Position numbers and translations under genes: made by a program. From positions 49,030 to 113,029 of the forward strand of contig NZ_BAABJY010000003.1 in assembly GCF_039543545.1 (NCBI RefSeq): 64,000 nt of DNA, written 5' to 3'. Below are positions 47,912 through 55,823 of this stretch, piece after piece (position 1 is the stretch's first letter; the number at the start of each line of letters is the position of its first letter). Origin of the DNA: Luteimonas vadosa (GTDB lineage Bacteria > Pseudomonadota > Gammaproteobacteria > Xanthomonadales > Xanthomonadaceae). The notes under the pieces were generated by a model. That model ran no database searches, was not told where the DNA came from, and saw nothing but the letters and a program-made list of their open reading frames with translations.

Positions 47912-49369
47912 ATGCGTCGTGATTCCCGTGCCGGCCCGCGCTCTCCGGCTGCCCGAGCCGAGGCGTCCGGGCATGGATCGTCTTCCTTGAACGAATTCCT
48001 GTCCAGGCACCTGCCGCGCTGGATCCCCGATCCGTTCGTGTTCGCGCTGGTGCTGACCTTGCTGGTCGCGGCGCTGGCGATGGGCCTGACCGATGCCGGC
48101 TTGGGCGATGTCCTGGGACACTGGTACGACGGGTTCTGGCGGCTGCTGGAATTCGGCATGCAGATGGTGCTGTTGCTGGCGACCGGCTATGCCATCGCGC
48201 TGTCGCCGGTGGCGGGTGGATTGATCGACCGCCTCGCCCGCCTAGCCAGGACACCGGGCGCGGTGTACGCGCTCGTGCTGGTCGCGGGCGCCCTGTTCGG
48301 CCTGGTCAGCTGGGGCTGGGCCGTGCTCACGGCGGTGCTGGCGCGGGAACTGGCGCGGCGCACGTCTGGCGTCGACTACGCGTACCTGGTCGCATGCGTC
48401 TACCTGTCCAGCGGGTCCTGGGCCGGTGGATTGTCCAGCACGATCCCGTTGCTCATCGGGACCGAAGGCAACTTCCTGATCGAGTCCGGGGTGATCGACG
48501 GCGTGGTGCCGACGTCGGCCACGCTCGGCACCTGGGTGAACGCCGGCTACGTCGCGCTCTACCTGCTGCCCGTGCCCCTGCTGATGTTGTGGTTGCGTCC
48601 CGCGGCAGCGGCGGCGAAAGGCTTCGACGACCTGCGCGACGACGACGAGCAGGTCCCGCGGAGCGTCGAGGAGGAGGCCGAGCGCACGCGACTGGACGCC
48701 GCCTGCCTGTCGGACCGCCTCAACCACGACGCCTGGGTCCAGGGCATCGTGGCCATCGCCGCGACCTGGGTCGTCGTCCGCCATTTCGCGACCAACGGCT
48801 TCGCGCTTGACCTGAACATCATGATCTTCCTGTTCCTGGCGCTGGGGTTGCTGGCGCACCGCACGCCGATGCGGTTCGTGGTCGCGATGAAGCGCGCCTG
48901 TTCCAACATCTCCGGCATCGTCTTCCAGTACCCGTTCTATGCCGGGATCATGGGCATGATGATGTTCTCGGGCCTCGGCGCCATGATTTCGGAGTGGCTG
49001 GTGTCGCAGGCGACGGTGCAGACCTTGCCACTGGTCGCGCAGTTCAGCGGGGCGCTGGTGAACTTCGCGATCCCCTCGGCGGGCGGGGAATGGGCCGTCA
49101 TCGGGCCGTCGTTGACGCAGGCCGCGCTCGACCTGGGCAGCGGACTGCCGGAGGCCGAACGCCAGGCGCTGGTCGCGCGCACCGCGCTCGCCGCGGCCTA
49201 TGGCGAAACCTCGACCAACCTGCTGCAGCCGTTCTTCCTGCTGGTGATCCTGCCGGTGATGGGCGCCGGCGTTTCGATCCAGGCCCGGGACGTGATGGGC
49301 TACCTCGTCGTGCCGTTCCTGTTGATCTACGCAGTCACGGCGTTGCTGGTCGCGCTGCTGCCCTTGTAG
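47912..49369 (+). CDS. AtoE-family short-chain fatty acid transporter
   Basis: 485 residues, about eleven TM helices. Strong AtoE family motifs: RWIPDPFVFALVLTLLV, LSSTIPLLIGTEGNF, FQYPFYAGIMGMMMFSG and FAIPSAGGEWAVIGPS, the last typical for this group that imports short-chain fatty acids such as acetoacetate or butyrate. The residues before SSLNEFLSRHLP are polar; GTG 47909 and ATG 47912 compete, and I chose ATG because GGGGG lies six bases upstream. No ato genes are next to it. The substrate is by analogy. Confidence 0.9.
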   Translation: MRRDSRAGPRSPAARAEASGHGSSSLNEFLSRHLPRWIPDPFVFALVLTLLVAALAMGLTDAGLGDVLGHWYDGFWRLLEFGMQMVLLLATGYAIALSPVAGGLIDRLARLARTPGAVYALVLVAGALFGLVSWGWAVLTAVLARELARRTSGVDYAYLVACVYLSSGSWAGGLSSTIPLLIGTEGNFLIESGVIDGVVPTSATLGTWVNAGYVALYLLPVPLLMLWLRPAAAAAKGFDDLRDDDEQVPRSVEEEAERTRLDAACLSDRLNHDAWVQGIVAIAATWVVVRHFATNGFALDLNIMIFLFLALGLLAHRTPMRFVVAMKRACSNISGIVFQYPFYAGIMGMMMFSGLGAMISEWLVSQATVQTLPLVAQFSGALVNFAIPSAGGEWAVIGPSLTQAALDLGSGLPEAERQALVARTALAAAYGETSTNLLQPFFLLVILPVMGAGVSIQARDVMGYLVVPFLLIYAVTALLVALLPL

Positions 49370-49392
49370 GGGTGCCGGCAGACTCGTTCCGC

Positions 49393-49418
49393 CCGTGCCC
49401 GGCGAGACCGGGGCACGG
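49393..49418. terminator. Hairpin between convergent atoE-like and ppk2 genes
   Basis: Eight-bp perfect stem CCGTGCCC/GGGCACGG with a ten-base loop between two gene ends. No T-run follows on either strand, so it is a likely but not certain terminator. Confidence 0.45.
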
Positions 49419-49432
49419 CGCGGTCGGCGCGC

Positions 49433-50221
49433 TCAGCCGCGCTTCGAAGCACCGAAGGAAGGGATCGGCGGCAGGACCGCGAAGGTTTCCTTGCGCGGTT
49501 TGCCGCTAAGCCTGGGGAAGCGGGGCTTCTCGTCGGGCACGTGCACGTCCGGCAACCGGTCCAGCAGGTGCCGGATCAGGGTGAGCCGGCCCCGTTTCTG
49601 GTCGTTGAAGTCGACCAGGGTCCATGGCGCGTGGGGCGTGTGCGTGGCGGCGAGCATGGTTTCGCGCGCGCGGGTGTATTCGTCGTATTTCTGGCGAGCG
49701 GCCACGTCGATGGGCGAGAGCTTCCAGGCCTTGAGCGGGTCGTGCAGGCGCTCGGCGAAGCGTTCCTCCTGTCGTTCCTGGTCGGTGGCCAGCCAGTACT
49801 TGCACAGCAGGATGCCGTCGTCGACGAGCAGCTTCTCGAAGACCGGCGCCTGCGCGAGGAAGGCGGCGACCTGCGCCGCGTCGGCGAAGCCCATGACCTG
49901 CTCGACGCCGGCGCGGTTGTACCAGCTGCGGTCGAACAGCACGATCTCGCCCTCGCCGGGCAGGTGCGCGACGTAACGCTGGAAATACCATTGCCCCTGC
50001 TCGCGCTCGCTGGGCTTGGGCAGGGCGACAACGCGGACCTGGCGGGTGTCCAGGTGCTCGGTGATCGCATTGATCGTGCCGCCCTTGCCGGCGGTGTCGC
50101 GGCCCTCCAGCAGCACCGCGATGCGCTGGCCGGTGCGCCGCGCCCAGCGCGCCATGGCGACGAGTTCCAGCTGCATCGGTTCGAGCCGTTCTTCGTAGTC
50201 CTTGCGCTTGAGCTTGGCCAT
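49433..50221 (-). CDS. ppk2: Polyphosphate kinase 2
   Basis: Transfers phosphate between polyphosphate and nucleotides, usually making ATP or GTP from diphosphates. 262 residues, single-domain class. Walker A is LLEGRDTAGKGGTI, Walker B and lid region VLFDRSWYNRAGVEQVMGF; DPLKAWKLSPID and ARQKYDEYTRARETM are conserved further on. Starts at MAKLKRKDYE; the in-frame extension upstream overlaps the XRE gene. It follows the XRE gene by 49 bases on the same strand, suggesting shared transcription with moaB and the regulator. Confidence 0.94.
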   Translation of the reverse strand: MAKLKRKDYEERLEPMQLELVAMARWARRTGQRIAVLLEGRDTAGKGGTINAITEHLDTRQVRVVALPKPSEREQGQWYFQRYVAHLPGEGEIVLFDRSWYNRAGVEQVMGFADAAQVAAFLAQAPVFEKLLVDDGILLCKYWLATDQERQEERFAERLHDPLKAWKLSPIDVAARQKYDEYTRARETMLAATHTPHAPWTLVDFNDQKRGRLTLIRHLLDRLPDVHVPDEKPRFPRLSGKPRKETFAVLPPIPSFGASKRG

Positions 50222-50270
50222 CGATCCGGGTTCCTCCACGGCGGGGTGCCTTTGCAGGGGGTGCGGTGCG

Positions 50271-50606
50271 CTATTTCCCGCCGCGCTTGCCGGCGGCCAT
50301 CGCACGCGCCACTTCCAGCAGGGCGCCCTGCTGGCGCGTCCCGAGCCTGCGGTAGGCCTCGAGCAGGTCGTGCTCGCCCTTGGTGCGGGCGGGGTCGAAG
50401 GTGCTGGCCAGTTCGGCGAGCAGTGCGCCGACGGGCACGCCGAAAGTGCGCGCGAGGGCATCGAGCTGTTCGCGCGCCGGCGTCTTTTCGCCGCGCATCC
50501 ACGCCGCGACCGTCGCCACGCCGGCGCGCGGGATGGCCGTCGCAATCTCGGCGGTGGTCAGGCCGCGGGCCCTGGCCAGCAGGCGCAAGGTCTGGTCGAT
50601 GGCCAT
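50271..50606 (-). CDS. XRE-family helix-turn-helix regulator
   Basis: 111 residues. N-terminal HTH (about 5-60): LARARGLTTAEIATAI, RAGVATVAAWMRGEKTPAREQLDALARTFGVPVGALL, the Cro/CI layout. The C-terminal half is a short helical region ending in a basic GKRGGK tail. Starts four bases after moaB's stop and precedes ppk2 by 49 bases. Possible local regulator; target not visible. Confidence 0.8.
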   Translation of the reverse strand: MAIDQTLRLLARARGLTTAEIATAIPRAGVATVAAWMRGEKTPAREQLDALARTFGVPVGALLAELASTFDPARTKGEHDLLEAYRRLGTRQQGALLEVARAMAAGKRGGK

Positions 50607-50610
50607 GGCG

Positions 50611-51129
50611 TCACTCCTCGAGCCGGGGGCGCAGCGCGGCGAGGTTGCAGGGCCGGGTGCGCGCATCCAGCTGGGCGCGGATGATCCGCTCCCAAGCGGT
50701 GCGGCAGGCCGAGGTCGAACCCGGCAGGCAGAACACGAAGGTGGCGTTGGCGAGCCCCGCGAAGGCGCGCGACTGCAACGACGAGGTCCCGATTTCCTCG
50801 AACGACAGCGCGCGGAAGATCTCGCCGAACCCGGGCATGGCCTTGTCGAGCAGCGGGGACAAGGCCTCGGGGGTGGAGTCGCGCCCGGTGAATCCCGTGC
50901 CGCCGGTGACCAGGATGCCGTCGACGCCGTCGTCTGCGATCCACGCGGAGACCTGCGCCCGCAGCCGGTACTTGTCGTCGGGCAACAGCGCACGGCCATG
51001 CAGGCGATGGCCCTCGGCCCGCAGGGCGTCGGCGAGGTAGTTGCCGGAGCTGTCGTCGCCTGGGCCGCGCGTATCCGACACGGTCAGCACGCAGAGCGAG
51101 AGCGGGATGAAAGCGGGCGCGTGGCTCAT
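50611..51129 (-). CDS. moaB: Molybdenum cofactor biosynthesis protein MoaB
   Basis: Adenylylates molybdopterin or supports Moco synthesis; MogA/MoaB fold. 172 residues. Motifs: LCVLTVSDTRGPGDDSSGNYL, ILVTGGTGFTGRDSTPEAL and CLPGSTSACRTAWERII, the latter a GSxSA-like loop. ATG 51129. Upstream lies the glycosyltransferase gene (19-bp gap), downstream the XRE regulator. No other moa genes are in the window. Confidence 0.94.
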   Translation of the reverse strand: MSHAPAFIPLSLCVLTVSDTRGPGDDSSGNYLADALRAEGHRLHGRALLPDDKYRLRAQVSAWIADDGVDGILVTGGTGFTGRDSTPEALSPLLDKAMPGFGEIFRALSFEEIGTSSLQSRAFAGLANATFVFCLPGSTSACRTAWERIIRAQLDARTRPCNLAALRPRLEE

Positions 51130-51148
51130 GCAGGCAGTCTAACGCCCG

Positions 51149-52879
51149 TCAGGAATCGAACGGGGCTGGCGGCAGTCCCTGGCGCTGGCGCGCGGCCATG
51201 CGTCCGACGATCTCGGCGAAGTCGCGCGCGAAGCCGTGCATGTCGAACAGGCCGGCGTCGGCCTTGCGGTCCAGCAGTCGCCGTCGCAAGGCCGCCAGCG
51301 CGGGCCGATCGTTGCCCAGTCTGGCCGCGAGTTCCACGTAGGCACGGTCGTCCCCGGCATTGAGCTCACCGAGGCCCAAGTGGTGGTTGAGGCTTCCGGC
51401 CACGCGCGCGGCGAACGTGTCGCCCGGTCGGGTGAGCACCGGGCAGCCCGCCCACAGCGCGTCCGACGCCGTGGTGTGCGCGTTGTAGGGATTGCTGTCC
51501 AGGAACAGGTCGGCAAGCTGGAGGCGTGCCAGGTAGGCGGCGTGGGGTTGCTTGGCCATGAACACCAGCCGGCGCGGCTCGATCCCTGCGTCGCGTGCCG
51601 CCTGTCGCAGGCGATCGTCGGCGTGGCCGGGGCCCGACAACAGCCACAGCACGCCGTCCGGCACGCGATGCAGGACGTCCAGCGCGCGCCGGAACGTCGC
51701 CGGGTTGGTCTTGTAGCTGTTGTTGAAACAGCAGAACACGACCGCACGCTCCGGCAGCCCGCATTCCGCGCGCGTCGGTGGCGCGGGCAGGGCGCGGGCG
51801 GTGTCCGAAGGCTGGAAGCAGCGCGGGAGCCGGGCGACGTGCTCGGAGAAGTGCGGTGCCAGCGATTCGGGCAGTACGAAGGCATCGGCCAGCACGTAGT
51901 CGATCCAGGGCGCGCCCGACGTCCCGGGGTAGGCCAGCCAGTTGACCTGCACCGGGGCCGGCCGCATGGCGAGCACGGCCGGCACGCCGCCGCCGCCCCA
52001 GCCGCGCAGGTCGAACAGCACGTCGATCCGCGCGTCCCGGATGCGCGCGGCGACCTGGGCGTGGGGCAGGGTGGCGACGTCGTGCAGCGTGGTCGCCTGC
52101 CCAAGACGCCGGCGCACCACGCTGCCGTCGTCGCCGTTCAACGCGAACAGGTGCGCATCGACGCCGCCGTGGCCGCGCAGCGCCTCGAAGAAAGCGACGG
52201 TCAGCAATCCGGTGGGATGCGCCCCGAAGCCGTTGGAAAGGAATCCCGCGCGCAAGGGCGAGCCTTCGCCCTGGACCGTCGTGGGCGGCATCGGCCGCAC
52301 CTGCCGCGCTACCTGCGCCGCGCTCACGCGCGCGCATCGCAACTGCTCGGCGGCGGTGGCGTCCTCGCTGAGGAAGGCGAACGGCTCGACGGCGGCGTGG
52401 CCTTCGCGGACCGCCGCGCGGACCTGGGTCGAAAGCGCATCGAGATCGCGCCAATCGCACAGCTTGCGTCGCCACGCCAGCAGGTACGCGGCCAGCTGCG
52501 GCTCGCCCGGCGCCAGCGCATACGCGCGTGCGTAGGCGTCGCTCGCCGCTTCCGCTTCGCCGATGTCTTCCAGGACGTGCCCGAGCCAGACCGCGATCCC
52601 GGGGTGGTCGGGCGCATGGCGCGCCGCAGCGCGCAGGCTCCCGGCCGCCTCGGCATGGTCGCCCGACATCCACTGCGCGCGTCCCAGTCGAGCCAGGGCC
52701 TCCGGGTGACCGGGTGCGAGGGCCAGCGCACGTCGCGCGGCCGCCTCGCCGGCGCTGGCATCGCCGGCGTCGAGTTCGCATTCGGCCAACACGATCCAGG
52801 CCATGGCATTGTCGGGATCGCGCGCCGTCGCTTCGCGGGCGTCGTTGCGCGGGTCGTGTCCCGCCGGGCCGCGCTGCAC
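51149..52879 (-). CDS. GT41-family O-GlcNAc-transferase-like protein with TPR domain
   Basis: 576 residues. The N-terminal third (about 20-165) is TPR helices with AxxALAPGHPEAL-like spacing. The rest matches the catalytic region of O-GlcNAc transferase: GFLSNGFGAHPTGLLT holds the His of the active site; FDLRGWGGGGVPAVLAMRP and VQVNWLAYPGTSGAPWIDY follow. The UDP-sugar segment FCCFNNSYKTNP has the essential Lys, and LDSNPYNAHTTASDALWAG the nucleotide loop. These agree with X. campestris OGT, the bacterial model of this family. The protein may transfer a sugar to proteins; donor and targets unknown. GTG 52879 follows the GNAT stop by two bases. Confidence 0.85.
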   Translation of the reverse strand: MQRGPAGHDPRNDAREATARDPDNAMAWIVLAECELDAGDASAGEAAARRALALAPGHPEALARLGRAQWMSGDHAEAAGSLRAAARHAPDHPGIAVWLGHVLEDIGEAEAASDAYARAYALAPGEPQLAAYLLAWRRKLCDWRDLDALSTQVRAAVREGHAAVEPFAFLSEDATAAEQLRCARVSAAQVARQVRPMPPTTVQGEGSPLRAGFLSNGFGAHPTGLLTVAFFEALRGHGGVDAHLFALNGDDGSVVRRRLGQATTLHDVATLPHAQVAARIRDARIDVLFDLRGWGGGGVPAVLAMRPAPVQVNWLAYPGTSGAPWIDYVLADAFVLPESLAPHFSEHVARLPRCFQPSDTARALPAPPTRAECGLPERAVVFCCFNNSYKTNPATFRRALDVLHRVPDGVLWLLSGPGHADDRLRQAARDAGIEPRRLVFMAKQPHAAYLARLQLADLFLDSNPYNAHTTASDALWAGCPVLTRPGDTFAARVAGSLNHHLGLGELNAGDDRAYVELAARLGNDRPALAALRRRLLDRKADAGLFDMHGFARDFAEIVGRMAARQRQGLPPAPFDS

Positions 52880-52881
52880 GG

Positions 52882-53337
52882 TCAACCCGGCGCCAGCGGA
52901 AGGTGGAAGCGCATCGTGCCGTCGTAGTCCTGCCACCCGGCGGACCGGTACAACGCCTGCGCGCCGGCATTGTCGGGCGTGGTTTCCAGTTCCAGCCGCA
53001 GGGCACCGTCCGCCCGCGCGAACTCGGCGGCGGCGCCCAGCAGGGCGCGGGCAACACCCGCGCGGCGGCAGGTGGCGGCGACGAACAGGTCGTTGAGGAT
53101 CCAGGTCCGCGCCAGCGCGACCGAGGAGAACATCGGGTACAGCTGGGTGAAGCCGGCGATGTCGTCGCCGTGCCGCGCGAGCAGGATCACCGATTCGTCG
53201 CGCTGCAGTCGCGCGGACAGGAAGGTGCGCGCGGCAGCCCGATCGCTGCGCTGCCCGTAGAACACGCGGTAGGCATCGAACAGCGGCGCGATCGCTTCGG
53301 CATCGTCCACGCCGGCACGGCGGACGGCAAGGCTCAC
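52882..53337 (-). CDS. GNAT-family N-acetyltransferase
   Basis: 151 residues, single GNAT domain. The acetyl-CoA signature is LFVAATCRRAGVARALLGAA (R/Q-x-x-G-x-G/A loop), preceded by FTQLYPMFSS and followed by LELETTPDNAGAQALYRSAGW, typical of this superfamily. GTG start overlaps the prfA stop by GTGA. Substrate unknown; coupling to prfA suggests a ribosome-associated target, a guess only. Confidence 0.86.
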   Translation of the reverse strand: MSLAVRRAGVDDAEAIAPLFDAYRVFYGQRSDRAAARTFLSARLQRDESVILLARHGDDIAGFTQLYPMFSSVALARTWILNDLFVAATCRRAGVARALLGAAAEFARADGALRLELETTPDNAGAQALYRSAGWQDYDGTMRFHLPLAPG

Positions 53338-54419
53338 GCCGCCTCCGTCAGCCGGGCGAGCGCGTCGGCCTCGTGCTCGCGCGAGAGGCGCTCGACCAGC
53401 GGCTCCAGGGCGCCCTCCATCACGTTGGGCAGGTCGTAGAGCGTGAGTCCGTCGACGCGATGGTCGGTGATCCGGCCCTGCGGATAGTTGTAGGTGCGGA
53501 TGCGCTGGCTGCGGTCGCCGCTGCCGACCTGCAGCTTGCGTTCCGCCGCGGTGGCCGCCGCCTGCTTCTCGGCCCGCGCCTCGGCCAGCATGGCCTTGAG
53601 GCGCTTCATCGCCTTGTCGCGATTCGCGTGCTGGCTGCGCTCGCTCTGGGATTCGACGACCACGCCGCTGGGCAGGTGGGTGATGCGGATCGCCGAGTCG
53701 GTCTTGTTGACGTGTTGTCCGCCGGCCCCGGAGGAACGGAAGGTGTCGACCTTCAGGTCGGCGGGGTTGACCTCGATCGGCGGACCGTCCTCCTCGACCG
53801 GGATGATCGCGACCGTGGCCGCGGAGGTGTGGATGCGGCCCTGCGACTCGGTCTCGGGCACGCGCTGCACGCGGTGCGTCCCGGATTCGAACTTGAGCTG
53901 GGCGTACGCACCGCGGCCGTCGACGCGCGCCACGACCTCGCGGTAACCGCCATGCTCCCCGGGATTGGCGGATTCGACCTCGACCCGCCAGCCCTGCCGC
54001 TCGGCGTAGCGCGAATACATCCGGAACAGGTCGCCGGCGAAGATCGCCGCCTCGTCGCCGCCGGTGCCGGCGCGGATCTCCAGGTAGAATCCGCCGTCGT
54101 CGCGTGCGTCGCGCGGCACCAGCAGGGCCATCAGCGTGCGTTCGATGGTGTCCAGGCGTGCCTGCGCGGCCGCGATCTCCTCCTCGGCCAGGGCCCGCAG
54201 CTCCGGGTCGGCGCGCATCGCGTCGGCGGTGGCGAGGTCGTCGCGTGCGCGGCGCTCCTCGGCCAGCGCAGTCGCCACCGGTTCGAGTTGCGAGAACTCG
54301 CGTGAAAACGCGCGGAAGCGGTCCTGGTCGCCGGCCACCGCGGGATCGGCGAGCAGGCGTTCCAGTTCCTCGCGGCGTTCGGCCAGCGCCTCGAGCTTAC
54401 GGCGCAGGGTCGGCAGCAT
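53334..54419 (-). CDS. prfA: Peptide chain release factor 1
   Basis: Recognises UAA and UAG and triggers peptide release. 361 residues. The catalytic GGQ lies in SGAGGQHVNKTDSAIR and is the target of PrmC, encoded at 29.0 kb. The stop-codon recognition region RVPETESQGRIHTSA holds P-x-T, here PET. ATG 54419 gives a 23-base overlap with the end of hemA, so hemA-prfA is one coupled unit as in many gammaproteobacteria. The usual fusion partner prmC is elsewhere. Confidence 0.97.
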   Translation of the reverse strand: MLPTLRRKLEALAERREELERLLADPAVAGDQDRFRAFSREFSQLEPVATALAEERRARDDLATADAMRADPELRALAEEEIAAAQARLDTIERTLMALLVPRDARDDGGFYLEIRAGTGGDEAAIFAGDLFRMYSRYAERQGWRVEVESANPGEHGGYREVVARVDGRGAYAQLKFESGTHRVQRVPETESQGRIHTSAATVAIIPVEEDGPPIEVNPADLKVDTFRSSGAGGQHVNKTDSAIRITHLPSGVVVESQSERSQHANRDKAMKRLKAMLAEARAEKQAAATAAERKLQVGSGDRSQRIRTYNYPQGRITDHRVDGLTLYDLPNVMEGALEPLVERLSREHEADALARLTEAA

Positions 54420-55704
54420 CGTCGTCCCCCGCGTCGGGATCCAGGCGGGTGTCCACCTCTTGCAGCGGCAACAGCCGCTCGATCGCCCGCATCAGTTCCG
54501 CGTCGCCGGCGACGACGGCGTCGCGCAATACCGCGGTCGGTGCGTGCAGCAGCCGGTTGGTGAGCGTATGGGCAAGGTAGTCAAGCACCGCGTCCGGCGA
54601 TCGTCCCGCTGCCAGTTGCCGCCGAGCACTGCGCAGCGTGTCGATGCGCAGGCGCTCGCCGTGGGCGCGCAGCCGTTTCAACGGTGCATCGCGAGTCCCG
54701 GCGGCCATGCGCCTGACGAAATGCGCGACCTGCAGGTCGATGATGTCCTCGGCGCCGGCCGCCGCCTCGCGCCGTCCCCGGCGATTGTCCTCCACGCTGC
54801 GTTCGAGGTCGTCGACGGTGTACACGTAGGCGTCGTCGAGCTCGGCGACGTCGGGCGCGACGTCCCTCGGGACGGCGAGGTCCAGCAACAGCATCGGCCG
54901 ATGCTTGCGCCGGGCCAGCGCGTCGGCCACCTGCGCGCGCGCCAGCACGGGCTCGCGGCTGGCGGTGGCGGAGAACACCACGTCGGCGAGGTAAAGGTGG
55001 TGTTCGAGTTCGTCCAGCGGCAGCGCCACGCCGCCGTGGCGGGAGGCGAGGTCCTGGGCGTGGGCCAGGGTCCGGTTGGCGACCAGCAGGCGCTTGACCT
55101 TGGCCTGCGCCAGATGGCGCGCGGCCAGCTCGATGGTTTCGCCCGCGCCGATCAGCAAGGCGACCGAGTCCGCGGGACGCGCGAAGGATTCCTGCGCCAG
55201 GCGCACGGCCATCGAGGCCACGGAGACCGGGCTGTTGCCGATGCGCGTTTCACTGCGGGCGCGCTTGGCGGTCACGAAAGCGTGCTGGAACAACCGGTCG
55301 AGGCGCCCCCCCAGGGTGCCGGCGCTGCGGGCAGCGGCCCAGGCCTGCTTCACCTGGCCCAGGATCTGCGGTTCGCCGAGCACCAGCGAGTCCAGGCCGC
55401 TGGCGACCCGGAAGAGATGGCGGACCGCCTCGCCGTCGCGGTGCCGGTACAGGTAGGCATGCAACGATTCATCGCCAGCCCCCGGGTGCGTCGCCAGCCA
55501 GTGCGCCAACGCGTCGCCCCCGTCATCGGCGACGGCGTACAGCTCGGTTCGGTTGCAGGTGGAAAGCAACGCGACTTCACTGACCTGCGGCATGGCGTGC
55601 AGGGTGGCCAGCGCAGCGGACACGGCGGGTTCGGCAAACGCTACCCGTTCACGCACGGCGACCGGCGCGGTCTGGTGGTTGATGCCGATGGCCAGCAGAC
55701 TCAT
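54397..55704 (-). CDS. hemA: Glutamyl-tRNA reductase
   Basis: NADPH-dependent reduction of glutamyl-tRNA to glutamate-1-semialdehyde, first step of haem synthesis by the C5 route. 435 residues. Catalytic Cys50 lies in STCNRTELYAV; the NADPH fold is at VALLIGAGETIELAARHL, then DVVFSATASREPV, and a C-terminal dimerisation helix (about 310-410). It is divergent from the TPR gene with 119 bp between the chosen start codons. Clear orthologue, coupled to prfA. Confidence 0.97.
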   Translation of the reverse strand: MSLLAIGINHQTAPVAVRERVAFAEPAVSAALATLHAMPQVSEVALLSTCNRTELYAVADDGGDALAHWLATHPGAGDESLHAYLYRHRDGEAVRHLFRVASGLDSLVLGEPQILGQVKQAWAAARSAGTLGGRLDRLFQHAFVTAKRARSETRIGNSPVSVASMAVRLAQESFARPADSVALLIGAGETIELAARHLAQAKVKRLLVANRTLAHAQDLASRHGGVALPLDELEHHLYLADVVFSATASREPVLARAQVADALARRKHRPMLLLDLAVPRDVAPDVAELDDAYVYTVDDLERSVEDNRRGRREAAAGAEDIIDLQVAHFVRRMAAGTRDAPLKRLRAHGERLRIDTLRSARRQLAAGRSPDAVLDYLAHTLTNRLLHAPTAVLRDAVVAGDAELMRAIERLLPLQEVDTRLDPDAGDDDAADPAP

Positions 55705-55823
55705 TCGGGCGTCATCCGTTCAGGTGCTTGCGATAAGCTTCGGGCATGGCAATCCGACATTTTACGGCCCCGCGGCGAACGCTGCCCGCACGATCCGCGT
55801 GCTGCCGGCACGAGCGTCGCGCG

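Noticed and set aside
55746..55823. Upstream start of the TPR protein
   Set aside because: Would put 26 basic residues before a good signal peptide.
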